This document shows, piece by piece, positions 46,345 through 54,922 of a stretch of 64,000 nucleotides of DNA (its first letter is position 1; every line of letters starts with the position of its first letter). The DNA is from Alginatibacterium sediminis (lineage in GTDB: Bacteria; Pseudomonadota; Gammaproteobacteria; Enterobacterales; Celerinatantimonadaceae): NCBI RefSeq assembly GCF_003610775.1, contig NZ_RAQO01000004.1, positions 62,001 through 126,000 on the forward strand, in the 5' to 3' direction. Below the pieces are notes generated by a model. The model was given only the letters and a program-made list of their open reading frames with translations, was not told where the DNA came from and ran no database searches. A program made the translations under genes and the position numbers.

Positions 46345-47445
46345 CTAGTCGATTTGTCCATCAAGTAACTCACAGGGAAGGGGGGGAGTTCTTGAGCATG
46401 TACTGGTTATGCTGTGGGTTTCGGTGCTAATACAGGAGCGATTTATGCAATCCATCACTTCAAGTACATGATAAGCGAGTTTTCCACTTGCGCGGGCTGG
46501 ACGATTTTTGCGAATAGCACTGGCCATATCTGCTAATCCGACACTGCGCATATCTTGTTGATTTGCGTGAGAGTATGGAATGCTTTGCCATTGTGGATTG
46601 TGCTGACTAAACAGTTGAATATCGCCATCAAACATATTTGGGTCATTTACTTTTAAGCTGCCAAGTTGTCCGTGCAGCTCAATGGGAGCGGTATGCGTAG
46701 CCCAGGTATCAAAACTCATTGAAAAGTTAATTAGCGTTCCGCTTTCAAACTTAAGTAAGGCACAAACGTGGGTGTCAACCTCGACATCTAAAACTTTCCC
46801 TCGTTGCTCTTCACAGCTAGCGATTCGTTGCTCGCTACTGCGATTACTCATCGCCGTCACTGATGCCACAGGTCCTAGAATATTGACCAAGGCAGTAATA
46901 TAGTAGGGGCCCATATCATATAAAGGGCCAGCACCTTTTTGGTAGTAAAATGATGGGTTTGGATGCCAAGATTCATGGCCATGGCAGCTCATATTGGCAC
47001 TGCCTGCAGTAACTTTTCCAAGCCAGCCATCATCGACGATTTTACGGCAAGTTTGCAAGCCAGCGCCTAGAAAGGTGTCCGGTGCACAACCAACATAAAG
47101 ATTGAGTTCATTGGCTCTATCGAGTACCTGTTTTGCTTCAGCTAACTCTAAGCCAAAGGGCTTCTCACAATAAACATGCTTGCCAGCGTTTAAAGCCGCA
47201 AGATTTACTGAGCAATGAGATTGGGGCGTAGTTAAGTTAAGAATAATGTCAACGTTGGAGTTTTGCAGCAGTTGCTCTATGGATTGAGCTTGTATGCCAT
47301 GCTCCTGTGCTGTTTTTAGTGCAGCTTCGGGAAATAAGTCGGCGCAATAGTCGATTCGAATATTGTCAAAAAGCTTTGATGCTCGAAAGTAGGACGTACT
47401 AATATTGCCACAACCAATAAGGCCGATAATTGAAGGAGTTTGCAT
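46345..47445 (-). CDS. Gfo/Idh/MocA-family oxidoreductase (ThuB-like)
   Basis: An NAD(P)-dependent sugar oxidoreductase of 366 residues. The N-terminal Rossmann motif IGLIGCGNISTSYFRA, VYCEKPFGLELAEAK with the family EKP lysine, and the substrate-domain segment PLYDMGPYYITALVNILG are clear. The ATG at 47445 has GGAACA before it; the frame continues to 47466 without support. Paired with a ThuA-like gene it resembles ThuAB. The true substrate is not known. The last residues (Cys- and Ser-rich from about 340) differ from the usual family end. Confidence 0.85.
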   Translation of the reverse strand: MQTPSIIGLIGCGNISTSYFRASKLFDNIRIDYCADLFPEAALKTAQEHGIQAQSIEQLLQNSNVDIILNLTTPQSHCSVNLAALNAGKHVYCEKPFGLELAEAKQVLDRANELNLYVGCAPDTFLGAGLQTCRKIVDDGWLGKVTAGSANMSCHGHESWHPNPSFYYQKGAGPLYDMGPYYITALVNILGPVASVTAMSNRSSEQRIASCEEQRGKVLDVEVDTHVCALLKFESGTLINFSMSFDTWATHTAPIELHGQLGSLKVNDPNMFDGDIQLFSQHNPQWQSIPYSHANQQDMRSVGLADMASAIRKNRPARASGKLAYHVLEVMDCINRSCISTETHSITSTCSRTPPLPCELLDGQID

Positions 47446-47570
47446 TGCTGTTCCATGTTTAGCCATAGATGCTTAATCATAGGTAGATTTTGGCTGCTTA
47501 AGAATAGACAAAAGCTTCAAGAACTTGGACTTTTCGTTGTTTGTGATGTTGCTCTCGATTTAACTTGCCC

Positions 47571-47697
47571 AAGGAGCAAGGAGCAAGGAATAAGGTACAA
47601 GGAACAAGGGCAAGAAACAGGGAGTAAGGTACAAGGAACAGGGAACATGGAACAGGGAACAGGGAGTAAGGTACTGGAATAAGGAACGGGGACAGGG
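47571..47697. repeat. Purine-rich GGAACAA-type short tandem repeat
   Basis: About 125 bp of imperfect 7-8 bp units (GGAGCAA, GGAATAA, GGTACAA, GGAACAA, GGGAACA), nearly all purine on the plus strand. A longer sub-block, CAGGGAGTAAGGTAC, occurs twice. The open frame over it is not a real gene. It lies between the ThuB-like gene and ffs, in a gap that is otherwise without features (47446-47835). Confidence 0.85.
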
Positions 47698-47835
47698 GTG
47701 ATGTAAAAGGTAATGAAATTTTATTTTAAGTTTGAGTGTCTATAGATAGTAAGTTGTTAGAATAACCGAAATTAGCAGTGTTCAAAAAGGAAGTTGTAGT
47801 GAAATCTATTGAAACGGTAAAACCTGAGGGGAATT

Positions 47836-47949
47836 GGGTGGCGGTCCAATCAGCCACATCCCGGCACTCGAGTCGTTCCCCTTGGCTGCTCCCTTCCGGG
47901 CCTGACCAGGTCAAAGAATTATCGATGCGAGAGGACCAAAAGGACCACC
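47836..47949 (-). ncRNA. ffs: Signal recognition particle RNA (4.5S RNA)
   Basis: About 114 nt, the same size as E. coli 4.5S RNA. On the minus strand the core reads GACCTGGTCAGGCCCGGAAG then GGAGCAGCCAAGG, which is the GGAA tetraloop plus the Ffh-binding symmetric and asymmetric loops. It continues to GTGCCGGGATGT. The ends pair as GGTGGTCC with GGACCGCC. The RNA binds Ffh to target nascent membrane proteins. It is antisense to the 5' part of a spurious long frame that has been joined to the DUF547 gene. Confidence 0.96.
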
Positions 47950-47976
47950 ATAGCACTGCCTCGTTGAGGCGGCGCC

Positions 47977-48005
47977 ATTGTCACCGATTCATTCGCGCGA
48001 TGCAA
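47977..48005 (-). promoter_or_regulatory. ffs promoter
   Basis: -35 TTGCAT (48005-48000), a 17-nt spacer and -10 GACAAT (47982-47977). The predicted start near 47970 gives a leader of about 21 nt with a small hairpin GCCTC/GAGGC, similar in size to the RNase P-removed leader of E. coli 4.5S RNA. Confidence 0.65.
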
Positions 48006-48068
48006 GACTCTGTTCAACAATTTACAACTGTTCGATGGCTTTTTGTGCGGATTAAAGCCTTACCAGCC

Positions 48069-48836
48069 ATGTTTAAGTTGCCTTTACTACTTTTTGTTAG
48101 CTTTATGTTTAGCGCAACGGCAAGTCATGCAGAAAGTTTTGACCACAGCCAATGGAATCAACTATTGCAAAGTAATGTGACTTACTTTGAAGACAATACT
48201 CATAGTCGTATTGCCTATAAAAATGTTGATCGAAAGCTGTTAAAGCAATACTTAAACTCGATAGCGTCGGTAAACATGGACCAGTATCAAAGCTGGAATG
48301 ATGATGAGCAGCTGGCGTTTCTCATCAACGTTTATAATGCCTATACCGTCAGCTTTATATTAAGTAAGTACCCAGATATTGAATCGATAAAGGAGTTGGG
48401 TAGCGTGTTTAGTTCTCCTTGGAAAAAGAAAAACTTTCCACTATTTGGCCAAAATGTCAGTTTAGACCATATTGAACACACCTTAATTCGGGGTGAATTT
48501 AGCGAACCACGGATACATGTAGCGGTAGTTTGTGCATCAAAAGGCTGCCCACCGTTACAAAACAAAGCATTTACGGCTCAAAACTTAGAAGCCATGCTTG
48601 AAAATGCGATGCAAGGTTTTTTGAGAGGTAGTGAGAATAGCTATAGTCAAGGTGTACTTAAAGTATCCACAATTTTCGATTGGTATGGTGATGACTTTGC
48701 TAGCGGTGGGAGCAAGGGTGAACAAGGGGTTAAAAACTATATAGCTAATTATAACGAATTGTTTTCAGTGAGTGTTGAACAAATAAAGAACGCTAAACTA
48801 AGCTACCATGAGTATGATTGGTCGCTCAACGACTAG
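48069..48836 (+). CDS. Secreted DUF547 protein
   Basis: A 255-residue exported protein with a signal peptide cleaved near ASHA-ESFDH. DUF547 landmarks are QLAFLINVYNAYTVSFIL, the SPWKKKNFPLFGQNVSLDHIEH segment, RIHVAVVCASKGCPPL and the late FDWYGDDF. The family is widespread but its activity is unknown; it is distantly related to papain-like folds. The start at 48069 is chosen because the frame further upstream runs through the ffs promoter and, antisense, through the 4.5S RNA itself. No strong ribosome binding site is seen. Confidence 0.83.
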   Translation: MFKLPLLLFVSFMFSATASHAESFDHSQWNQLLQSNVTYFEDNTHSRIAYKNVDRKLLKQYLNSIASVNMDQYQSWNDDEQLAFLINVYNAYTVSFILSKYPDIESIKELGSVFSSPWKKKNFPLFGQNVSLDHIEHTLIRGEFSEPRIHVAVVCASKGCPPLQNKAFTAQNLEAMLENAMQGFLRGSENSYSQGVLKVSTIFDWYGDDFASGGSKGEQGVKNYIANYNELFSVSVEQIKNAKLSYHEYDWSLND

Positions 48837-48848
48837 GGATTTGTGCAA

Positions 48849-49016
48849 TTAGTTATTGTTAACTTGGTTTTGTTCAAGTACGCGCTTTTTTTCAAAGTCT
48901 TGGCGAACAATATCTAAGGCTTTGAGTACAATGGTTGTCTCTAATTGGTTCTCTTCTAGAATTTGGATCAGGTCAACTGCTAATTGAACTTCGGCTGCTG
49001 CATTCTCAAGTGACAT
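48849..49016 (-). CDS. rsmS: RsmS (YbaM) small regulatory protein
   Basis: A 55-residue protein, [20 protein letters not shown] and onward. It aligns over its whole length with E. coli YbaM (DUF2496), which in Pectobacterium-type bacteria is called RsmS, a regulator of secondary metabolism and virulence. It starts 13 nt after the priC stop on the same strand, as in the enteric priC-ybaM pair. The protein is short, acidic at its start and helical. Confidence 0.88.
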   Translation of the reverse strand: MSLENAAAEVQLAVDLIQILEENQLETTIVLKALDIVRQDFEKKRVLEQNQVNNN

Positions 49017-49029
49017 AGGGTAATCGCTA

Positions 49030-49608
49030 CTAGTTTTTGTGTTTAAGTAAGTCTAAGCGCTGACGTAAAGCTGTGGTTGAGTTTTGACAGCGCTGTAGTC
49101 GTAGTTGTAAGGCATGTTGGTTGGCACTTTGGGCTTCGATGGTTTCTGCTTTGGTGATTTTTTGTTTCAGTTGCGCTTCATAGTGCTTTTGTTTAGCTAA
49201 AGCTTTATAGATGGCTTCTCGGTCATCACTATATTGCAAAGACTGTAAGTGTTGTTGCCAATCACTAGTATTTTTACCAAAACTTTGACTAACTTTAGCC
49301 AAGCATTGTTTGAGAAATGCAATTTTCACCAAAAAACGTTCGCTGTACTGCTCTAGTAATTCATAGCTGCAATCGCTACGTTGCCCAAGCTCAAGTAGGC
49401 GCTCAAATTCAAGTTTTAGTTCAATGGCGTAATCGCTAAATGCATCGCTACGGGTATTAAACGGCGGAAAGCAACGCTGCATTTTTTGAAATGCATTACG
49501 TTTTCCTCGCTCATCACTATAGCCAGCATCTTGCTCAAGGCTAATGAGTAACTCGCGTATATGCTGTTGTTTATCGCTATTAAGCCCTAGGCTGGAAAGT
49601 GGCGTCAT
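49030..49608 (-). CDS. priC: Primosomal replication protein PriC
   Basis: A 192-residue helical protein that helps reload DnaB at stalled forks independently of PriA. Family patterns are [23 protein letters not shown] (as shorter conserved pieces [12 protein letters not shown]), [20 protein letters not shown] and the C-terminal coiled helix ending [11 protein letters not shown]. It is followed by rsmS, and its ATG directly follows the TauE-family stop codon, so it may be co-transcribed with that gene. Confidence 0.85.
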   Translation of the reverse strand: MTPLSSLGLNSDKQQHIRELLISLEQDAGYSDERGKRNAFQKMQRCFPPFNTRSDAFSDYAIELKLEFERLLELGQRSDCSYELLEQYSERFLVKIAFLKQCLAKVSQSFGKNTSDWQQHLQSLQYSDDREAIYKALAKQKHYEAQLKQKITKAETIEAQSANQHALQLRLQRCQNSTTALRQRLDLLKHKN

Positions 49609-50385
49609 CTAGAACCACGCTTGCCATGCAAGGTTACCGGCAATGATTAAGACCATGGTTATAAACACCGGACGGATGAATTTAGCCCCAAAGCGAATCG
49701 CAGAATGTGCACCGAAATAGCTACCAAACATAATACTAAAACCCAACAGCAAACCGATCGTCCAATTAACGTGCCCTAGATAAACAAAGGTAATAAAGCT
49801 TACAAAGTTAGACGTAAAGTTCATCGCCTTGGCCAAGCCTGAAGCGAGCAAAATATTTAGTTTATAAAGACTCATACTCGAGACGGTCCAAAATGCCCCT
49901 GTACCTGGTCCGGCGATGCCGTCATAAAGGCCTAAACTGAAGCCTTGTCCAAATATTTTGTTGTTCAAACTCGGTCCTGCAGTTGGCAGCTTGTCACCAC
50001 CATCTTTATTGCTAGGCATTACAATACTATAAACGGCAATAATAATGATCACCAAGGGTAGTAGCTTATCGAGCCATTGAGATGAAATGAAATCTACAGC
50101 AAAGGTACCTATAAAGGCCCCGCTGGCCGTTGCAACAAAAGACCATCGCCAGAATTGAGGGTCAAATAGTTTCTTGCGAAAATAGGTCCATGCTGCTGTG
50201 CAAGAACCAAAACTAGCCGCTAGCTTATTAGTCCCTAATGCAAGATGTGGAGGGAGCCCAATACTAAGCAGGGCAGGGATCGTTAAGAGTCCACCGCCGC
50301 CAGCGATGGCATCTATGAATCCGGCAATCAGCCCAATAGCGATAATTAGCAATAAACTATTGAACTCTAGTCCAAGCTCAAGCAT
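49609..50385 (-). CDS. TauE/SafE-family permease (YfcA-like)
   Basis: A 258-residue inner-membrane protein with about eight hydrophobic segments. The N-terminal signature is LIAGFIDAIAGGGGLLTIPAL followed by ALGTNKLAASFGS. The second repeat has GLYDGIAGPGTGAFW and LAKAMNFTSN. The family moves sulfite, sulfoacetate or other small organosulfur anions; the substrate here is unknown. It precedes priC with no gap. Confidence 0.88.
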   Translation of the reverse strand: MLELGLEFNSLLLIIAIGLIAGFIDAIAGGGGLLTIPALLSIGLPPHLALGTNKLAASFGSCTAAWTYFRKKLFDPQFWRWSFVATASGAFIGTFAVDFISSQWLDKLLPLVIIIIAVYSIVMPSNKDGGDKLPTAGPSLNNKIFGQGFSLGLYDGIAGPGTGAFWTVSSMSLYKLNILLASGLAKAMNFTSNFVSFITFVYLGHVNWTIGLLLGFSIMFGSYFGAHSAIRFGAKFIRPVFITMVLIIAGNLAWQAWF

Positions 50386-50444
50386 CTAGTCGTGTTTCCT
50401 TTATATGTATTCGCATCAGTAGCCAGATATTTCTTTCTGGCCTA

Positions 50445-52499
50445 TTAAAAAACACGCTGAAAGGGGGGAAGCGCGTTAATCAGTTGTTGGCCGTAATGCT
50501 TGCTGCGCAGTCGAGGGTCAAGCAAGGTGATAGTACCGCAATCTTCTTCTTTTCTCATTAGCCGTCCACAACTTTGTATTAAGCGCCGGCTGGCGGCAGG
50601 CAGCGTGATTAACACGAAGGGGTTTTGACCACGAGACTCGAGTAACTCACTGTGTGTCATTTGTAAGGGATCGCTGGGTACAGCAAAAGGCAGGCGGGCA
50701 ACAATCAGATGTGTTAAATCGTCGCCAGGTAAGTCAATACCTTCGCTAAAGCCAATGCTGGCTAAAATGGTACTCGCTTCACCTTTTTTTACCGCTGCGC
50801 GGTGCTTTTTCAAAACTTGATGGTTACTTTGCTCGCCTTGTTTCCAAAGATTAGTCAGCTTGTGCGCTTGCAAATGGCCATCTACCAAATTGAGTAATCG
50901 ATAGGAGTTACACAGCACCAAAGTCGCTTCGCGGGCTTGATGGCTTTTCAATATATATTGGGCAACTTGCTTGGAAAATTTAGGGTCTTCTGGCGGGGCT
51001 ATATCTATAGGTACGTCTAAACGCACCCGGTGATAATCAAACGGTGAGGGCAGCAGCAGCATTTGCTCTGATGATAGGGAATTGTAGAGGCCAGACTGAT
51101 GTAAAAAATGGTCGAAGCGACCAAGCGCAGACAGGGTTGCCGAAAGCGCAATTACTGAGTAAGCCTTATCCCAAAGTATCTCGCGCAGCAAGCCGCCAAC
51201 TTCAATTGCGCTGGCATTGAGTACAAAGCCGTCTTTATTCTCACTCATCCAATAGGCAACCGGATAATCGTCCTGTTTACCATAAAGTGCTAAGGTGTTG
51301 GCCCAAGTGTCAGCTTGTTCTTGTGCCAAGTGTAAACGCGATAACATAGCTTCGCCAACAGCTGATTTAATTTGATTGTCACTTATAGCATCTTGAATTT
51401 GTCCGGCTTGAGACTCAAGCGACGAAACTAATGTGGCAGCAAGCGTACTGTAGTTTTCACTGATATTACTTAAGGTACTTGGCAATTGCCCCAAAGCATA
51501 GCGCCAATGAGAAGGCGCTGTGCTAGATGTTGCTCCAAAACTACTTGATTCGAACTTATCTGAATTGGTACTGGCAAATGCCTTAACTTGAGTGAAGGCG
51601 ACCTTAAGCTCGCTACAAGCATCAACAATTTTTAGTCCGTTGTTACTAGCTTTGCTAGTGTTAAGTCTTTGCTCCAACTGCTGCGCCAATTTAGGGATTT
51701 CATCAACTTCTAAGATTGCTTTACTTAGATCAAGCTGGGAGGCGCTGTTGTCGCGAGTAATTTCAGGAAACTGGTGGGCTTCGTCCAGAACGATGATGCA
51801 GTTTTCGATTTCAGGTAACACAACTGCGCCACCGCTTTTTAGCTCAGTTAATAACAGGCTATGGTTGATAAGCACCACATTAGCTTTCTTTAATCCCTTT
51901 CGGGCTTTTTGTAGCGGGCAGGTACGGTGACGAGCCAGCAAACTATTACAGCTGTGCTTATCCGCTTGTATCTCTAACCACAAACTATCCGCAATTTTAC
52001 TGGTCCAACTATCGCGATCACCATCCCATTTACCTTGTTGATAGGCGGTTTGCATTTCCAAAAGTTGCTGTTGTTGCTTAGGTTCATCGAACCCTAATGT
52101 TTGTTGTGGCCTTGCCAACTTGTGCGCGCAGCAATAACGCAAGCGACCTTTTGCAAGGGCAAAACTAAAATCGCCATCACCAGCGCGATGCACCAAGGGT
52201 AACTCTTTATCCATCAACTGCTGTTGCAAGCTAACCGTTGCAGTCGAGATCACCAAGGTTTTGTTTAAGGCTCTGGCTAAAGGAATGGCAGACAATAGAT
52301 AAGCGAGCGACTTTCCGGTGCCTGTTCCTGCTTCAGCTAAAAGGATGCGCTGCTTCGGATCGATGTCGCCAGCAATAGTCTTGGCAATCTCGGCAATTAA
52401 CTTGAGCTGTGCCGGACGAGAGCGGAATACTTTCGGGTTTTGTTCACTTAAGTTTTGGTACCAAGCCCGTATGGTTTTTTTGTGGGTAGCGCTGAGCAT
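50445..52499 (-). CDS. dinG: ATP-dependent DNA helicase DinG (Fe-S cysteine set incomplete)
   Basis: A 684-residue XPD-like superfamily 2 helicase. The ATG at 52499 has GGAGG 5 nt before it; a longer frame to 52526 is not needed. Walker A is AEAGTGTGKSLAYLL, the DEAH box is in VLDEAHQFPE, and the motifs ALSATLSALG and QSCGRLMRKEED are intact. E. coli DinG binds a [4Fe-4S] cluster with four cysteines spaced C-x73-C-x4-C-x5-C. Here I count Cys123/Cys124, Cys184 and Cys194, and the third position is lost, so the cluster may be altered or absent. DinG unwinds D-loops, R-loops and G-quadruplexes. Confidence 0.9.
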   Translation of the reverse strand: MLSATHKKTIRAWYQNLSEQNPKVFRSRPAQLKLIAEIAKTIAGDIDPKQRILLAEAGTGTGKSLAYLLSAIPLARALNKTLVISTATVSLQQQLMDKELPLVHRAGDGDFSFALAKGRLRYCCAHKLARPQQTLGFDEPKQQQQLLEMQTAYQQGKWDGDRDSWTSKIADSLWLEIQADKHSCNSLLARHRTCPLQKARKGLKKANVVLINHSLLLTELKSGGAVVLPEIENCIIVLDEAHQFPEITRDNSASQLDLSKAILEVDEIPKLAQQLEQRLNTSKASNNGLKIVDACSELKVAFTQVKAFASTNSDKFESSSFGATSSTAPSHWRYALGQLPSTLSNISENYSTLAATLVSSLESQAGQIQDAISDNQIKSAVGEAMLSRLHLAQEQADTWANTLALYGKQDDYPVAYWMSENKDGFVLNASAIEVGGLLREILWDKAYSVIALSATLSALGRFDHFLHQSGLYNSLSSEQMLLLPSPFDYHRVRLDVPIDIAPPEDPKFSKQVAQYILKSHQAREATLVLCNSYRLLNLVDGHLQAHKLTNLWKQGEQSNHQVLKKHRAAVKKGEASTILASIGFSEGIDLPGDDLTHLIVARLPFAVPSDPLQMTHSELLESRGQNPFVLITLPAASRRLIQSCGRLMRKEEDCGTITLLDPRLRSKHYGQQLINALPPFQRVF

Positions 52500-52526
52500 G
52501 ACACCTCCATTAATAATGGCGCACAT

Positions 52527-53047
52527 GCTAGCAAAAATAACGCAAGTAAAATAGCAAGCTTGTCGTTTATCAAAGCGCTAAATTGAACCATTTAACCACG
52601 AAGCTGGCGCATTAATGAACGGATTCTAACAAACGATGAATGCGTTAAACTGGTTAACCGAATTTTATGCTGCCTATTTGCAACTGAGCAGTTCCAAAAA
52701 ACACACTTTTGCCATAGAACCTTATGCTGATTTTATGAAAGCAGAATTCCTCAGTTGCTAATAAAAGCGACAATTAAATTGAAGAAAACTAGCGATTTCC
52801 TTCAATAAATGTTCAAAAAACGTGAACCGAATCGTTATAAATTTATCTATTTGATACGGAAATCTATATTTTTAATAATTAAATCAGCGGGTTACTGTTT
52901 TTTAAGAAAAGTTCATTTTTTTATTGATTTATTTTCGCAGCTTGCTAATCTGTAAACGGCTTCAGGGAAACCTGATGACCACAGGGATTTTATGGACAAT
53001 TAAAAACTTTTATAAAAAAGTTTATTTGCTAAGAAGGCATAGGAACA
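52527..53047. other. Gene-free AT-rich region upstream of the porin
   Basis: About 520 bases between dinG and the porin without a supportable gene. A possible porin promoter TTGATT-N16-TAATCT lies at about 52924-52951. Long A/T tracts upstream would suit nucleoid-protein or OmpR-type control, but no specific site can be named. The porin ribosome binding site AGGAA is at 53041. Confidence 0.4.
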
Positions 53048-54040
53048 ATGAAAAAAACTATTCTAGCGATCGCTATTCCAGCACTATTCGCATCAGCAGC
53101 TAACGCAGCAGTAATCTATGAGCAAGACGGTGTAACTCTAGCTCTAGAAGGCGCAGCTAAAGTACAATTCCAATCTGACATCGCTAAAGGCGATGGCAAC
53201 TCAAACTACATCAACGTTAAAGACGGTGATTTTGGTTTTGCTCTTGGTTATGACCTTGGTCAAAACTACACCGTTGGTGGTAAAGTCTCTTATGAGCTTG
53301 ACAATGACAACGATATTACTCGTAAAGACATGTATTTAGGTGTTATGGGTGACTTCGGTGCATTCACTTTCGGTCGTCAAACATTGATTACTGATAGCAT
53401 CGGTATTGGTCGTGATAAAGAGTTTGGTTACAAAGGCTTTATCGATAACCTAGACCTACGTGCTGACCAAGTAGTTAAGTATGAACTTGATACTGGTATG
53501 TTTTACGGCGGCATTTCACACATGCTTAATGCTGATGAGTCTGCCGAAGTAGAATACTATGACCCAGCTACGAGCACTTGGGTTGGCCTTGGAAACGCAG
53601 TTGATCCAAAAAACTCAGCTAGTCTAACAGATGGTCGTTTAGGCTTCCGTGCTGGTGGATTTGATGGACGTGTATATTATGCACAAGCTGAGACTTTAGC
53701 ATCTGCTAAGTCAAATCTTTGGGCTATCGAAGCTGACTATTCGTTCAGTGATTTCACTATCAGCGCTTCAATTAACGAGTTTAAAGACAAAGATTCAGGT
53801 GATAAGAACAAACTATTCGCTTTAACAGGTGAATATGTTATGGATGCTTGGTCATTTGCTGCAGGTTGGGGTCAAGCTAAACAAGACATCGGTTACACAA
53901 GTACTAACAAAGTTAACGATTACTATGTCAATGCACAGTATGACTTCTCTTCAAACGTAAATGCGTTTGCTGAATTAGGTTTCTCTGATGCTGACAATAC
54001 TCGTACTGGTTACGTAGTAGGTATGTCTGCTAGCTTCTAA
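53048..54040 (+). CDS. General outer-membrane porin
   Basis: A 330-residue outer-membrane beta-barrel of the Gram-negative porin family (OmpU/OmpC-like). It has a signal peptide cleaved near NAA-AVIYEQDG, then alternating beta strands rich in Gly, Asp, Asn and aromatic residues: VTLALEGAAKVQFQSD, FTFGRQTLITDSIG (the porin L3/YxGR-type region), ADQVVKYEL. The C-terminal strand TGYVVGMSASF ends in Phe, the BamA recognition signal. Codons look strongly optimised, in line with high expression. The specific pore selectivity cannot be told. Confidence 0.93.
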   Translation: MKKTILAIAIPALFASAANAAVIYEQDGVTLALEGAAKVQFQSDIAKGDGNSNYINVKDGDFGFALGYDLGQNYTVGGKVSYELDNDNDITRKDMYLGVMGDFGAFTFGRQTLITDSIGIGRDKEFGYKGFIDNLDLRADQVVKYELDTGMFYGGISHMLNADESAEVEYYDPATSTWVGLGNAVDPKNSASLTDGRLGFRAGGFDGRVYYAQAETLASAKSNLWAIEADYSFSDFTISASINEFKDKDSGDKNKLFALTGEYVMDAWSFAAGWGQAKQDIGYTSTNKVNDYYVNAQYDFSSNVNAFAELGFSDADNTRTGYVVGMSASF

Positions 54041-54066
54041 TCGTTTTTAAACGAATACGAAACTCT

Positions 54067-54093
54067 AAGCTGCCCTAGGGCAGCTTTTTTTTT
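54067..54093 (+). terminator. Intrinsic terminator after the porin
   Basis: An 8-bp stem AAGCTGCC/GGCAGCTT with loop CTAG is followed by nine T residues. Confidence 0.9.
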
Positions 54094-54118
54094 AAATAAT
54101 TACTTATAGGAAATAACC

Positions 54119-54820
54119 GTGATTAGGATCATAATGTTCTTATCCGTTTTCATTGCCAGTGGCGTTACTCATGCTGCAAAAATAGAAGCCGGTTTTGGTA
54201 TCGAAATCATGGCTGTAAATGGGAAAAAAGTTAAGAAGTCTTATTTAGGAGATGAAAGTAACTTAGATTTTTCTATAGGAACACATCAAGTAGTTTTCCG
54301 CTATGGTGCCTTGTTGTTGGAATCAAATACCGACCGGGCATTTAAGTCAAAGCCCTATATAGTGGACTTAGATTTACAAGGCGATACAAAAATAGAATTG
54401 GAAAAACGTTTTCGGCGTGTTGCAGAAGCAGATGCTTATTTTAGCCGGACACCTACGTGGATAATAACCACTAACAATACTGAAAGAAAAGTAAATGACG
54501 CTATCTTACTTCCAGGAAATGATGGTTTTAACCCTTATTCTGATATCGAAGCCGCTATTGCCGGGTACAATTTGGAGAACGGAGTCGATATTTCTGACAG
54601 CGTTGCTAAATCTGAAGTGGCCAAAGCGCAGCAACTAGCCAGCGAATCAACCATTAAGACAGCTGCTGCAGTTGGCGCTGGAACAGCTGTAGCAGTAAGC
54701 GCAGCTGATGCTGGACAAAGTGTTGGTAACCTTGAGCAACTGATTAAAAGCTATAGCAGTGCCAATGCCGAAGAGCGTAAAGCATTTCGTCTATGGTTAC
54801 TTGAGCAAGACTTAAACTAA
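54119..54820 (+). CDS. DUF2057 (YccT/CsgI-like) secreted protein
   Basis: A 233-residue exported protein with a signal peptide cleaved near THA-AKIEAGF. The mature start (IEIMAVNGKKVKKSYLGDES and LDFSIGTHQVVFRY) follows the DUF2057 pattern of YccT, which in E. coli inhibits curli assembly. The C-terminal third is Ala-rich, and its end (ERKAFRLWLLEQDLN) is the usual short amphipathic helix. It starts at GTG with AGGAAA upstream, just after the porin terminator. The function here is unknown. Confidence 0.75.
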   Translation: MIRIIMFLSVFIASGVTHAAKIEAGFGIEIMAVNGKKVKKSYLGDESNLDFSIGTHQVVFRYGALLLESNTDRAFKSKPYIVDLDLQGDTKIELEKRFRRVAEADAYFSRTPTWIITTNNTERKVNDAILLPGNDGFNPYSDIEAAIAGYNLENGVDISDSVAKSEVAKAQQLASESTIKTAAAVGAGTAVAVSAADAGQSVGNLEQLIKSYSSANAEERKAFRLWLLEQDLN

Positions 54821-54846
54821 ACTCAATTTTTCTTAAAGCTTTCATA

Positions 54847-54873
54847 AAAAAGCAGCCTTTAGGCTGCTTTTTT
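54847..54873. terminator. Bidirectional terminator between the DUF2057 gene and the his operon
   Basis: The stem AAAGCAGCCT/AGGCTGCTTT with a short loop has a T run on the plus strand and an A run on the left, so it can end both the DUF2057 gene and the minus-strand his operon. Confidence 0.85.
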
Positions 54874-54922
54874 GTCGTTTGGCTTGTGGTTCAAATTATT
54901 GCTTAGATTGCAGCTCTACGCG

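Noticed and set aside
47440-47682. 80-codon frame running into the GGAACAA repeat
   Set aside because: The second half is only translated repeat, and the first half overlaps the ThuB-like gene start on the other strand.
47571-47697. CRISPR array
   Set aside because: Units are 7-8 bp without unique spacers, and there are no cas genes in the window.
47778-48068. N-terminal extension of the DUF547 gene
   Set aside because: It is the complement of 4.5S RNA and its promoter; a signal peptide begins at 48069.
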